Source of the DNA: an uncultured Clostridia bacterium
GTDB lineage: Bacteria > Bacillota > Clostridia > Lachnospirales > CAG-274
Assembly: GCA_947589665.1 (NCBI GenBank)
Contig: CANQBJ010000009.1
Coordinates: 1-52,805 of the forward strand
Length of the DNA: 52,805 nucleotides
Reading direction: 5' to 3'
Below, piece by piece: positions 16,889 through 25,800 of this stretch (positions are counted from its first letter, which is position 1; each line of letters starts with the position of its first letter). The position numbers were made by a program, and so were the translations under genes. The notes below the pieces were generated by a model that was not told the DNA's origin, made no database searches, and saw only the letters and a list, made by a program, of their open reading frames with translations.

Positions 16889-17392
16889 CTATATAATTCT
16901 GTTGAGTTTAGTTTCCGATATGTTGTTAAGGGCTTTTGCGATATAGAAAACAGGCAGTGTAACAATAGCGTTATAGACCGTTTCGGGTAGTATTTTCATA
17001 TATATATAGCCTGAAATATCAGTGTGACCCTTAAGAAGTATGTTTATTACAAAAAAGCCTAAATTGTAAAACAAAGTGGCTGCGGTTATAAATAAAACAG
17101 ATGTAGCTATATTATCCTTGTACAGATTTTGTGAAAGCACACCTGTTGTGTACCCAATAATGCCGTACAGAAATAGATTGCAGCCTATATAATAGCCAAA
17201 AAAGCAGTCCTGCAAAAGTCCCATAACGATACCGAGCGCAAGACCTCTTTCAGCACTGCCCATATATGCCGTACATACTGTAAAAGCAAGCATTATATTT
17301 GGCACAATGCCTGCTATCTCCACATAGCGTCCAAAGGTGGACTGCAGCATAAAAATAATAAGTGAAGCCGCAAAATAAATTATATATCTCAT
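16889..17392 (-). CDS. mreD: rod shape-determining protein MreD
   Basis: A 167-residue integral membrane protein with about five hydrophobic segments, as expected of MreD, the membrane partner of MreC in the elongation machinery. The sequence is weakly conserved in this family, but the motif QDCFFGYYIGCNLFLYGIIG near the middle, the length and the placement directly after mreC (4-base overlap) and before the PBP2 gene make the call firm. Confidence 0.92.
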   Translation of the reverse strand: MRYIIYFAASLIIFMLQSTFGRYVEIAGIVPNIMLAFTVCTAYMGSAERGLALGIVMGLLQDCFFGYYIGCNLFLYGIIGYTTGVLSQNLYKDNIATSVLFITAATLFYNLGFFVINILLKGHTDISGYIYMKILPETVYNAIVTLPVFYIAKALNNISETKLNRII

Positions 17393-18243
17393 TTATTCTC
17401 ACCGCTTTCAGTGGTCGCCTCAATAAATTCGTAGCCCGGTTCCTTTGTTATGACAAGCACATAGTCGAGCTTTGAAAAATCTGCGGAGGGTTCAATGATA
17501 GCATATTTCATAGAGGTCTTGTCATCTGTTGTAAGTCTTTTGACATGACCTATGCTTATGCCGGGAGGATATATCTCGCTGATGTGGGAGGTGACTATCT
17601 CATCTCCTGCAAGTATATCGGAGGCGTTTTCGGAATAGCGCATTTTACACTGAGCCTCTTCTGAAAAATCTGCCGTAACATAGCCTATGCTGTTTGTTCT
17701 CACACTCTGAGCGCTTACAGCGTCGGTGTCGTCTATTATGGAAACCACCTTTGAGTAGTTATATCCGCACTCCCTTATTTTTCCTACAAGTCCGTCGGCA
17801 GTCATGACCGCCATATTTTTCTTAAGTCCGTAATTGGTGCCCTTATCTATAATGAAGGTAGAAAACCAATTTCCAGGGTCTTTTGCTATGACCTTAGCGC
17901 CTATGGTAGAGTAGTCCGAATATGAATTCTGTATCTTAAGAAGAGCGTCAAGCTGTGCATTTTCGTCCTCAATAAGCTTGAGCCTGTTTATTTCTGCCCT
18001 GGCAATAAGCAGCTCCTCCTTAAGCCGTTCCTTTTCTGCGTTAAGCTCGCCCTTGTCCCTGAAATAACCTGTAAATGAGCCCAGCTTATCAATGATCTTT
18101 ACGCTTAGACCCTGTATGGGTGCGGTAACATAGCCCAATGCCGTTTCCACGGGAGTGGGCATATTCCTTTTATAAGAAAAGCCTGCGCAGCCTAAGGATA
18201 CTACGGCAAGCGCAATAACTATAAATTTATATCTGTTTTTCAC
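17389..18243 (-). CDS. mreC: rod shape-determining protein MreC
   Basis: MreC links cytoplasmic MreB to the periplasm-side synthases. The 284-residue product has an N-terminal membrane segment (about 5-23), a coiled coil at about 65-105 rich in Glu, Leu and Lys, and the beta-barrel domain with ARVIAKDPGNWF-like text (AKVIAKDPGNWFSTFIIDKG) and GLKKNMAVMTADGLVGKI. It is followed by mreD with a 4-base overlap and starts 12 bases after mreB. Confidence 0.95.
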   Translation of the reverse strand: MKNRYKFIVIALAVVSLGCAGFSYKRNMPTPVETALGYVTAPIQGLSVKIIDKLGSFTGYFRDKGELNAEKERLKEELLIARAEINRLKLIEDENAQLDALLKIQNSYSDYSTIGAKVIAKDPGNWFSTFIIDKGTNYGLKKNMAVMTADGLVGKIRECGYNYSKVVSIIDDTDAVSAQSVRTNSIGYVTADFSEEAQCKMRYSENASDILAGDEIVTSHISEIYPPGISIGHVKRLTTDDKTSMKYAIIEPSADFSKLDYVLVITKEPGYEFIEATTESGENK

Positions 18244-18255
18244 AATATCATACCT

Positions 18256-19290
18256 TTAATTCAATGTCCTTTTCTCGTTGGTGGATAGCTTGTTTATTAT
18301 GTCTATATCTTCAATTATCTTTCCTGCGCCTTCCGCTACACAGTCCAGAGGGCTTTCGGCTATATACACGGGCATACCTGTTTCTATGTTTATAAGCTTG
18401 TCAAGTCCTCTGAGAAGAGCGCCGCCTCCTGTAAGATGAATGCCTATTTCCATTATATCTGCAGCAAGCTCCGGAGGTGTGTCCTCAAGCGTGCATTTTA
18501 TAGCGTCTATTATTGTGTCTACAGGCTCTGCAAGAGCCTTCTGCACCTGTGAGGAATTAATGGTGAGCGCCTTTGGTAGACCTGTCATAAGGTCGCGTCC
18601 CTTTACGGTTATTTCCTCGATCTTTGTATCCATATCTATGTAGGCGCAGCCTACAGTTTTCTTTATTATTTCAGCGGTCACTTCGCCTATGGCTATGTTA
18701 TAGTGCTTTCTGACATAGTTGATTATATTGGTATCGAACTGGTCTCCCGCTACTCTTACAGAACGGCTTGCAACTATGCCGCCCAGAGATATAACAGCAA
18801 CCTCGCTTGTACCTCCGCCTATATCCACGACCATACTGCCTGCAGGCTCCTCAACACGCAGGTTTGCGCCTAAGGCAGCTGCCATTGGCTCTGCTATGAC
18901 ATAAACGTGCTTTTCTCTTGCGCCTGCGCCTACAGCCGCCTCTATCACTGCTCTTTTCTCAACAGCCGTAACACCTGAGGGTACACATATAACTATTCTT
19001 GGCTTAGGAGCAAATGAGCTTTGGGGATAGACTCTTTTTACAAAATATCTGAGCATAGCCTCCGTAACTGCATAATCGGCTATAACACCGTTTTTCATAG
19101 GTCTTATGGCAACTATGTTCCCAGGTGTCCTGCCTATCATTTCCTTAGCCTCGCTGCCTACAGCCAATACCTCCTTTGTGACGGTATCAATAGCGACAAC
19201 AGAGGGTTCATTTATAATAATACCTTTGCCTCTTACATAGACAAGGGTGTTAGCTGTTCCCAGATCTATTCCTATATCTTTTCCAAACAT
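18256..19290 (-). CDS. mreB: rod shape-determining actin homologue MreB
   Basis: MreB forms membrane-bound filaments that steer lateral wall synthesis. The 344-residue protein shows the actin-fold phosphate loops [11 protein letters not shown] (9-19) and [17 protein letters not shown], plus [14 protein letters not shown] and [12 protein letters not shown]. The start has GGAGG 9 bases upstream. It is the first gene of the shape and division operon and has its own promoter in the divergent region shared with miaA. Confidence 0.98.
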   Translation of the reverse strand: MFGKDIGIDLGTANTLVYVRGKGIIINEPSVVAIDTVTKEVLAVGSEAKEMIGRTPGNIVAIRPMKNGVIADYAVTEAMLRYFVKRVYPQSSFAPKPRIVICVPSGVTAVEKRAVIEAAVGAGAREKHVYVIAEPMAAALGANLRVEEPAGSMVVDIGGGTSEVAVISLGGIVASRSVRVAGDQFDTNIINYVRKHYNIAIGEVTAEIIKKTVGCAYIDMDTKIEEITVKGRDLMTGLPKALTINSSQVQKALAEPVDTIIDAIKCTLEDTPPELAADIMEIGIHLTGGGALLRGLDKLINIETGMPVYIAESPLDCVAEGAGKIIEDIDIINKLSTNEKRTLN

Positions 19291-19331
19291 ATGGCTAAAC
19301 CTCCAAAAAATTACAAAATAACCATAATACT

Positions 19332-19360
19332 ATAATACATCTTTTTTTTTACATTTACAA
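19332..19360 (-). promoter_or_regulatory. promoter of the mreB operon
   Basis: On the minus strand TTGTAA (19360-19355), 17 bases and TATTAT (19337-19332) form a reasonable sigma-A promoter about 40 bases upstream of mreB. Confidence 0.6.
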
Positions 19361-19410
19361 TTACAATTTTATTACAATAAAATAAGTATTGGCAAATTTC
19401 CGAAAATTAT

Positions 19411-19439
19411 TTACAAATCGGCTTTGAATATAGTATAAT
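19411..19439 (+). promoter_or_regulatory. promoter of miaA and the genes after it
   Basis: TTACAA (19411-19416), 17 bases and a perfect TATAAT (19434-19439) precede miaA by 24 bases. No other clear promoter or terminator is seen before the end of modC, so this may drive genes up to 27470. Confidence 0.75.
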
Positions 19440-19463
19440 ATTTGTCTGAAATGAGGTGATTTT

Positions 19464-20399
19464 ATGAAACCGCCTTTAATAACCATAGCGGGACCTACGG
19501 CAAGCGGAAAGACCGCAGTGTCTGTGGAACTGGCAAAGCTTATTGACGGTGAAATAATATCGGCTGACTGTATGCAGGTATACAAGGGAATGGATATAGG
19601 TACGGCAAAGGTCACGGAGGAGGAAAAACAGGGTATAAAGCATTATCTTATAGATGCGCTTTATCCCGATGAGGATTTTTCTATAGCCGTGTTTCAGAAG
19701 CTTGCCAAGCAGGCTCTTGATGAAATATACCATAAGGGTAAAATGCCTATACTTGTAGGCGGAACAGGCTTTTATGTAAACGGACTGATATATGATAATG
19801 ATTTCACCCCGGGAGAAAAGGACAATACCCTAAGAACAGAGCTTGAAAACACGGCAAGGGAGAAGGGCAACGACTATGTATATGCTATATTGAAGGAGCT
19901 TGACCCCGAGTATGCCCTTACCGTTCATCCCAATAACGTAAAGAGAGTGATAAGAGCAATAGAATACTGCAAGGATACAGGCGAAAAGTTTTCCGAATAC
20001 AACAAAAGGGAGCGTTTGAGAGAGCCTGCCTACAATGTAAAGAGCTATATACTCAATATGGACAGAGCCATGCTCTATTCCCGTATTGAAAAGAGGATAG
20101 ATATTATGCTTGAGCAGGGACTTGTGGAAGAGGTAAAGGGTCTTATGGAAAAATACGACCGCTCTCTTGTATCTATGAAGGGTCTGGGCTATAAGGAGAT
20201 AATAGGTTATCTTGAGGGTGAGTATTCTCTTGAAGAGGCAGTATATATACTGAAAAGAGATACAAGACACTTTGCAAGACGTCAGCTTACTTGGTTCAGA
20301 CATCAGAGCAGCGGAACATGGATAGATGTAAACGAGTATAAAAATGCAGTAGAAATTGCACAGCTTATAAGAAATGACATTAAGGAGTTACTATGCTGA
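19464..20399 (+). CDS. miaA: tRNA dimethylallyltransferase
   Basis: MiaA adds a dimethylallyl group to A37 of tRNAs that read codons beginning with U. The 311-residue product has the P-loop GPTASGKT at 10-17, SADCMQVYKGMDIGTAKVT, the LVGGTGFYVNGLIYD block and the C-terminal RQLTWFRHQ segment. A GAGGTGAT ribosome site precedes the ATG. It is the first gene of a plus-strand operon and overlaps the next gene by 7 bases. Confidence 0.97.
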   Translation: MKPPLITIAGPTASGKTAVSVELAKLIDGEIISADCMQVYKGMDIGTAKVTEEEKQGIKHYLIDALYPDEDFSIAVFQKLAKQALDEIYHKGKMPILVGGTGFYVNGLIYDNDFTPGEKDNTLRTELENTAREKGNDYVYAILKELDPEYALTVHPNNVKRVIRAIEYCKDTGEKFSEYNKRERLREPAYNVKSYILNMDRAMLYSRIEKRIDIMLEQGLVEEVKGLMEKYDRSLVSMKGLGYKEIIGYLEGEYSLEEAVYILKRDTRHFARRQLTWFRHQSSGTWIDVNEYKNAVEIAQLIRNDIKELLC

Positions 20400-21676
20400 A
20401 AGACTATATAACAAAAACCTTCGGAATAGATGATAAGGTGCTGGAGCTCTGCCTTGATACAGAAAAGAGCATAAGGCATAAATTCAGTGAGATAGATGAA
20501 ATAAGCGAATTCAATCAGTACAAGGTACTGAGAGCCATGCAGAAAAATAATCTGAGCGACGCCGCCTTCAGCGGAACTACGGGTTATGGATATAACGACA
20601 TAGGCAGGGATAAGCTGGAGGATATATACGCAGATGTTTTCAATGCGGAGGCGGCTCTTGTGCGGGCGCAGATAATTTCGGGAACACACGCTCTGACCGT
20701 AGCTCTTTTCGGCAATCTTAAATACGGCGATGAGCTGGTTTCTGTTGCAGGTGCGCCCTATGATACCCTTGAGGGAGTAATAGGCGCAAAAAGAAAGGTA
20801 AAGGGTTCCCTTACGGACTACGGTATTCTTTATAAGGAGCTGCCCTTGCTTAAAGACGGCACTGTGGATATAGATAATATCCCCTCTGTTATAAGCAGCA
20901 AAACAAGGCTTGTGACTATACAGCGGTCAAAGGGCTATGAATACAGACCAAGTCTTACTATAGACACTGTTAAAAAGATAATAGACAGGGTCAAACAGAT
21001 AGACCCAAATATCATATGTATGGTGGACAACTGCTACTGCGAATTTGCGGATATACTGGAGCCTACGGATGTAGGCGCCGACCTTACTGTAGGCTCTCTT
21101 ATAAAAAATCCGGGAGGCGGATTGGCTCCCGTAGGCGGATATATAGTCGGTAAAAAGGAGTATGTGGAAAATGCCGCCTACAGGCTTACGGCTCCCGGTA
21201 TGGGCAGGGAGGTAGGTCCCAGCTTAGGCGTTACCACCTCTTTATTACAGGGACTTTTCCTGGCGCCCAATGTAGTGAATTCAGGGCTTAAGACGGCTCT
21301 TTTTGCGGCGGCGGTATTTGAAAGGCTGGGCTATGAGTGTATGCCCAAGGTAAATGAGCCCAGACCCGATATTGTTGAAGCTATACAACTGAAGAACGCC
21401 GAAAATGTAATTGCATTCTGCGGCGGCATACAGGCGGGAGCCGCTGTGGACAGCTTTGTCAAGCCCGAACCATGGGATATGCCGGGCTATGACTGTCAGG
21501 TAATAATGGCGGCAGGCGCCTTTGTACAGGGAAGCTCCATAGAGCTTAGCGCCGATGCGCCTATGAAGGAGCCTTATACCGTATATATGCAGGGCGGACT
21601 TACTTGGTTCCACGGCAAGATAGGCATAATCACTGCTGTGGATAAAATGTACAAGGCGGGACTTATTAAAATATAA
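20393..21676 (+). CDS. PLP enzyme of the methionine gamma-lyase / YnbB family
   Basis: A 427-residue pyridoxal-phosphate enzyme of the group often called aluminium resistance or cystathionine beta-lyase family protein (YnbB in Bacillus, also found near miaA). The probable PLP lysine is Lys238 in VGSLIKNPGGGLAP. VDNCYCEFAD at 211-220 supplies the aspartate for the pyridine nitrogen, and SGTHALTVALFG at 97-108 contacts the phosphate. The true substrate is uncertain. It overlaps miaA by 7 bases. Confidence 0.88.
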   Translation: MLKDYITKTFGIDDKVLELCLDTEKSIRHKFSEIDEISEFNQYKVLRAMQKNNLSDAAFSGTTGYGYNDIGRDKLEDIYADVFNAEAALVRAQIISGTHALTVALFGNLKYGDELVSVAGAPYDTLEGVIGAKRKVKGSLTDYGILYKELPLLKDGTVDIDNIPSVISSKTRLVTIQRSKGYEYRPSLTIDTVKKIIDRVKQIDPNIICMVDNCYCEFADILEPTDVGADLTVGSLIKNPGGGLAPVGGYIVGKKEYVENAAYRLTAPGMGREVGPSLGVTTSLLQGLFLAPNVVNSGLKTALFAAAVFERLGYECMPKVNEPRPDIVEAIQLKNAENVIAFCGGIQAGAAVDSFVKPEPWDMPGYDCQVIMAAGAFVQGSSIELSADAPMKEPYTVYMQGGLTWFHGKIGIITAVDKMYKAGLIKI

Positions 21677-21688
21677 GTGAGTGATAAT

Positions 21689-22705
21689 ATGAAACTGATA
21701 AAAACAGAAGACGCTGTAGGGCAGATACTCTGTCACGATATAACACAGATAATTAAAGACGTAAAAAAAGGACCTGTGTTCAGAAAGGGACATATCATAA
21801 GGGAAGAGGACATTCCCGTACTTCTCAGCGTAGGCAAGGAGCATATATACATATGGGAAAACAATGAAAATATGCTCCACGAAAACGATGCCGCAATGAT
21901 ATTGTACAGACTGTGCAAGGGTGAAAATATGCACGGTACGGATGTAAGCGAGGGCAAGATAGAGCTTATTGCAGACATTGACGGAGTGCTTAAAACAGAC
22001 AGAGAAAAGCTTAAAAAAATCAATTCCATGGGCGAAATGATGATAGCCTCACGGCATGGCAATTTTCCCGTTAAAAAGGGAGATAAGATAGCAGGCACAA
22101 GGATAATACCTCTCGTGATAGAAAGGGAAAAAATGGAAAGGGCTGAAGGTGTCGGCTCACCCATATTTGATATAAAGCCCTATATTCTGAGGACAGCAGG
22201 CGTCATAGCAACGGGAAGCGAAGTGTTAAAGGGTATCATAAAGGATACCTTTACACCTGTAATAGAGGAAAAGCTTAAGGAATACGGTGTAAAAATTACA
22301 GAGCATATCTACAGCGGCGACGACAACGGTCAAATCACAGAGGGCATAAACTCTATGATAGATAAAGGTGTTGATATGGTCATATGCACAGGAGGTATGA
22401 GCGTAGACCCTGACGACAGGACGCCTTTTGCCATAAGAAATACAGGCGCGGATATAGTGACCTACGGCGCTCCCGTGCTGCCCGGAGCTATGTTTATGCT
22501 GGCATATAAGAGCAATGTGCCTGTTATGGGTCTCCCCGGCTGTGTTATGTATTCTGAAAGGACTATATTCGACATAGTTCTTCCGCGGGTGCTTACGGGA
22601 GAAAAGCTTTGTAAAAACGACCTTGATATAATGGGAGAAGGCGGACTTTGTCTGTCCTGTGATGTATGTACATTTCCCAACTGCGGTTTCGGAAAGGGTG
22701 AATAA
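21689..22705 (+). CDS. MoeA/MogA-like molybdopterin-binding protein with a Cys-rich tail
   Basis: A 338-residue relative of MoeA, the enzyme that inserts molybdenum into molybdopterin. I start at the ATG at 21689; an in-frame GTG at 21677 is possible but has a poorer ribosome site. The binding domain (about 168-310) has ATGSEV, YSGDDNGQI and CTGGMSVDPDDRTP at 233-246, and ends GLPGCVMYSERTIFD. The protein is shorter than classical MoeA and is the type found next to selenium-dependent molybdenum hydroxylases. The last residues carry four cysteines, Cys321, Cys324, Cys327 and Cys332, in C-x2-C-x2-C-x4-C spacing, which could bind a metal or cluster. moaC follows after one base. Confidence 0.85.
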   Translation: MKLIKTEDAVGQILCHDITQIIKDVKKGPVFRKGHIIREEDIPVLLSVGKEHIYIWENNENMLHENDAAMILYRLCKGENMHGTDVSEGKIELIADIDGVLKTDREKLKKINSMGEMMIASRHGNFPVKKGDKIAGTRIIPLVIEREKMERAEGVGSPIFDIKPYILRTAGVIATGSEVLKGIIKDTFTPVIEEKLKEYGVKITEHIYSGDDNGQITEGINSMIDKGVDMVICTGGMSVDPDDRTPFAIRNTGADIVTYGAPVLPGAMFMLAYKSNVPVMGLPGCVMYSERTIFDIVLPRVLTGEKLCKNDLDIMGEGGLCLSCDVCTFPNCGFGKGE

Positions 22706-22706
22706 T

Positions 22707-23180
22707 ATGGCGGAGTTCAGTCATTTCAATGAAAAGGGCGAGGCTGTTATGGTAGATGTGAGCCATAAGGCGGATACTGTGAGAGAAGCAAAAGCATCGG
22801 GCAGTATATATATGAATGAGGAATGTTTTTTTCTTGCTGTCTCCGACAAAATAGAAAAGGGCGATGTACTAGGTACGGCGCGTATAGCAGGTATAATGGG
22901 GGCAAAAAAGACCTCCGAGATAATACCTCTCTGCCATGTTCTGAATATTACAAAGGTACAGATAGACTTTGAAACGGATGAAAACAAAAAATGTATCACG
23001 GCTATATGTACGGCAAAGGCAACAGGCAAGACAGGTGTTGAAATGGAGGCGCTTACAGGGGTTTCGGCGGCTCTTCTGACTATATACGATATGTGTAAGG
23101 CTGTAGATAAGGCCATGAGGATAGAGGATATCCGCCTGCTTTATAAAAGCGGAGGAAAAAGCGGAGTATGGGAGGCATAA
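22707..23180 (+). CDS. moaC: cyclic pyranopterin monophosphate synthase
   Basis: MoaC acts with MoaA to turn GTP into cyclic pyranopterin monophosphate, the first stable intermediate of the molybdenum cofactor. I use the ATG at 22707 (157 aa), which follows GGAAAGGGTG; the longer frame upstream runs into the MoeA-like gene. Landmarks are MVDVSHKADTVREAKA, IPLCHVLNITK and GVEMEALTGVSAALLTIYDM. Cytosolic. moaA starts one base after its stop codon. Confidence 0.97.
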   Translation: MAEFSHFNEKGEAVMVDVSHKADTVREAKASGSIYMNEECFFLAVSDKIEKGDVLGTARIAGIMGAKKTSEIIPLCHVLNITKVQIDFETDENKKCITAICTAKATGKTGVEMEALTGVSAALLTIYDMCKAVDKAMRIEDIRLLYKSGGKSGVWEA

Positions 23181-23181
23181 G

Positions 23182-24090
23182 GTGAAGGACAGCTACGGCA
23201 GAGATATAGACTATATGAGGGTATCCGTAACGGACAGATGCAATCTGAGATGCAGATACTGTATGTCCGACAATTGTAAAAAAGACAGTGATGTTTTAAG
23301 CTATGATGAGATCATAAATATATGTACAAAGGCAGCTGCTCTCGGCATAAGTAAAATAAAAATTACAGGAGGGGAGCCTCTTGTAAGAGAAGGAGTGACC
23401 GATCTCATAAAGAAACTTAAGGCTGTTAAGGGAATTGAAAGCGTAACACTGACTACAAACGGCATACTCCTTGAAAAATACGCAGAGGAAATATACAGAG
23501 CAGGAACAGACAGCGTAAATATAAGCCTTGATACCCTTGACAGAGAAAAATACAGGAGTATTACGGGCTGCGACAGTCTTGATACTGTGCTTAAGGGCAT
23601 AGACAGTATATATGATATGGGTATTCCCGTAAGGATAAATACGGTGCTTTTAAAGGGCATAAATGACGATGGGGATATACTCAGGCTTGCAAAGGACAGA
23701 TTTATTGACGTGCGTTTTATAGAAATGATGCCTATAGGCAGGGGCAAGAGCTTTGACACTGTGCTGAACGGCAGTATTATAAAGGGGAAAAGGCTTGATG
23801 ATAAGGGCAATGGCCCGGCAATATACTATGCCGTTGAGGGATATAAGGGAAGAGTAGGTCTTATAAGCCCCATAAGCCTTAAGTTCTGTGAAGGCTGCAA
23901 CAGGATACGTCTTACATCCAAAGGCTTTTTAAAGGGCTGTCTGTGTTATGACGAGGGCGAAGATATCATAAATGCAGAGGATATCAAAGCGGTGATAGAA
24001 AGAGTGATCAAAAGCAAGCCAAAGGAACATTGCTTTGAGAACATAAACAATATAACGGAAAAGAAGGATATGAATGAGATCGGCGGATAG
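23182..24090 (+). CDS. moaA: GTP 3',8-cyclase
   Basis: A radical SAM enzyme for the first step of molybdenum cofactor synthesis. The 302-residue product has the SAM cluster cysteines Cys20, Cys24 and Cys27 (CNLRCRYC), the GGEP motif at 63-66, and a second cluster site near the C-terminus, Cys236, Cys239 and Cys253, in C-x2-C-x13-C spacing. The start is a GTG with GGGAGG 6 bases upstream. It is somewhat shorter than the usual 320-340 residues. It overlaps the next gene by 17 bases. Confidence 0.96.
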   Translation: MKDSYGRDIDYMRVSVTDRCNLRCRYCMSDNCKKDSDVLSYDEIINICTKAAALGISKIKITGGEPLVREGVTDLIKKLKAVKGIESVTLTTNGILLEKYAEEIYRAGTDSVNISLDTLDREKYRSITGCDSLDTVLKGIDSIYDMGIPVRINTVLLKGINDDGDILRLAKDRFIDVRFIEMMPIGRGKSFDTVLNGSIIKGKRLDDKGNGPAIYYAVEGYKGRVGLISPISLKFCEGCNRIRLTSKGFLKGCLCYDEGEDIINAEDIKAVIERVIKSKPKEHCFENINNITEKKDMNEIGG

Positions 24091-25006
24091 TAAAGTAAAG
24101 GCAATATGTATAAGTGAAAAAAGAGGCACACCCAAATATCCCGTCAGGGAAGCGGATATTACAGAGGACTGGGGTATCGAGGGCGACGCTCACGGCGGAA
24201 AATGGCACAGGCAGATAAGCCTTATAGCCAATGAAAAGGTAAAGCAATTTGCCCAGGTGGAGTACGGCGCCTTTGGTGAAAACATAGTGACTGAGGGTAT
24301 AGACCTGAGCAGCCTTGACGTAGGCACAAGACTTATTATAGGCGATGTCGTTCTGGAAATAACTCAGATAGGCAAGGACTGTCATGACAGGTGCGCCATA
24401 TATGAAAGGATGGGCGACTGTATTATGCCCAGGGAAGGTGTTTTTGCAAAGGTCATAAAAGGCGGTCATATCAAAGAGAATGACAGTATAGCAATGGAAA
24501 AACACAGTGTTCTTACAGCTGCGGTAATAACTCTGAGCGACAGGGGATATAAGGGAGAAAGGGAGGACAAAAGCGGTCCTCTTGCAGCGGATATGCTTAT
24601 AAATGAGGGCTACGACGTCGTTGAAAGATTACTTCTGCCCGATGACAAGGCTATGCTTGAAAAGGAGCTTATTCGCCTTTGCGATCAAAGACAGGTATGC
24701 CTTATACTTACTACGGGAGGAACAGGCTTTTCTCAGAGGGATATCACTCCCGAGGCAACAATAGAGGTATGCGACAGAATGGCAAGAGGTATTTCCGAGG
24801 CTATAAGGGCATATTCCATGACTGTTACAAAAAGGGCTATGCTGAGCCGAGGCGAATCGGGAATAAGGAAAAAGACCCTTATTATAAATCTTCCCGGAAG
24901 TCCAAAGGCTGTAATGGAATGCCTTGGATATATACTTACGGAATTAAAGCACGGTATAGGTGTTTTAAGAGGCACCGAAGGAGAATGCGGAAATGAAAAA
25001 AATTAA
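24074..25006 (+). CDS. MOSC domain fused to MogA/MoaB molybdopterin adenylyltransferase
   Basis: Residues 1-145 form a MOSC domain (GIEGDAHGG at 34-42, FGENIVTEGI, and the conserved cysteine region GKDCHDRC at 100-107). MOSC domains are associated with sulfur handling on molybdenum cofactor. Residues 148-310 form a MogA/MoaB domain (TLSDRGYKGEREDKSG, TTGGTGFSQRD at 213-223, LIINLPGSPKA) that would adenylate molybdopterin before metal insertion. The join combines activation with ligand chemistry in one chain. It overlaps both moaA and modA, so the whole set is translationally coupled. Confidence 0.92.
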   Translation: MRSADSKVKAICISEKRGTPKYPVREADITEDWGIEGDAHGGKWHRQISLIANEKVKQFAQVEYGAFGENIVTEGIDLSSLDVGTRLIIGDVVLEITQIGKDCHDRCAIYERMGDCIMPREGVFAKVIKGGHIKENDSIAMEKHSVLTAAVITLSDRGYKGEREDKSGPLAADMLINEGYDVVERLLLPDDKAMLEKELIRLCDQRQVCLILTTGGTGFSQRDITPEATIEVCDRMARGISEAIRAYSMTVTKRAMLSRGESGIRKKTLIINLPGSPKAVMECLGYILTELKHGIGVLRGTEGECGNEKN

Positions 25007-25796
25007 ATATTTGACTGTAATTATGCTGCTGATGTTGTGCTTAGGCTGTTCGGAAAAGGAAAGCAAGGATGTGAATTTATTTATAGCAGCTAGCCTCAAC
25101 AATGCCGTTACAGAGCTTGCTCAGGAATATATGGAGGAAAATCCCAATGTAAAAATAAACATAAATGCAGACAGCTCAGGCAAGCTGGCATCACAGATAA
25201 AGGAAGGCTACGACTGTGATATATTCTTTTCGGCAGCGCAGAACAAAATGGACAGCCTTGAAGAGGAAAGCCTTGTGAGAAAAGGCAGCAGAAAAGAGCT
25301 TCTTAATAATAAGCTTGTGACAATAAGCCTTAAGGACAGCAATACTTTGGTCACGGGACTTAAGGATATAGGCAGGGCTAAGAGCATTGCTCTTGCGGTA
25401 GGTAGTGTTCCTGCCGGGGAATATACCAGAAATGCGCTTATAGCTCTGGGAATACTGCCAAAAAGCGATGATGTAAGCGGCATTACATCTGCTCAGATAT
25501 CCACGGCTCTCGGAGGAGCTGAGATAAACGAGTGCGACAATGTAAGCAAGGTGCTTACCGCTGTGGCAGAGGGCGCCTGTGAGGTAGGTACGGTATATTA
25601 TTCTGATACATACGGCTATGAGGACAGACTTGAAATACTTGAGACCGTAGATAATTCCCTTACGGGAGATATTATATATCCTATAGCCTTGCTTGACAAT
25701 GCAGACAATACAGCAGAGGACATCTATGATTTTCTCTGCTCAGACAGGGCAAAGGAAGTATATGAAAAGTATATGTTTATAGTAGAACAGGAGTAG
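24993..25796 (+). CDS. modA: molybdate ABC transporter, substrate-binding lipoprotein
   Basis: A 267-residue extracellular binding protein. The N-terminus is a lipoprotein signal with the lipobox LCLGC and acylated Cys19. The ModA pattern is clear: FIAASLNNAVTELAQEY, FSAAQNKMDSLEEESL, an AVGSVPAGEYTRNAL block and GTVYYSDTYG. It should bind molybdate or tungstate and deliver it to ModB and ModC. The gene overlaps the MOSC-MogA gene by 14 bases and is followed 4 bases later by modB. Confidence 0.95.
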   Translation: MKKIKYLTVIMLLMLCLGCSEKESKDVNLFIAASLNNAVTELAQEYMEENPNVKININADSSGKLASQIKEGYDCDIFFSAAQNKMDSLEEESLVRKGSRKELLNNKLVTISLKDSNTLVTGLKDIGRAKSIALAVGSVPAGEYTRNALIALGILPKSDDVSGITSAQISTALGGAEINECDNVSKVLTAVAEGACEVGTVYYSDTYGYEDRLEILETVDNSLTGDIIYPIALLDNADNTAEDIYDFLCSDRAKEVYEKYMFIVEQE

Positions 25797-25800
25797 TTTT

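Noticed and set aside
20303..20689. Long minus-strand frames opposite miaA and the ynbB-like gene
   Set aside because: They follow the reverse phase of well-supported genes, have no ribosome sites and give no recognisable product.
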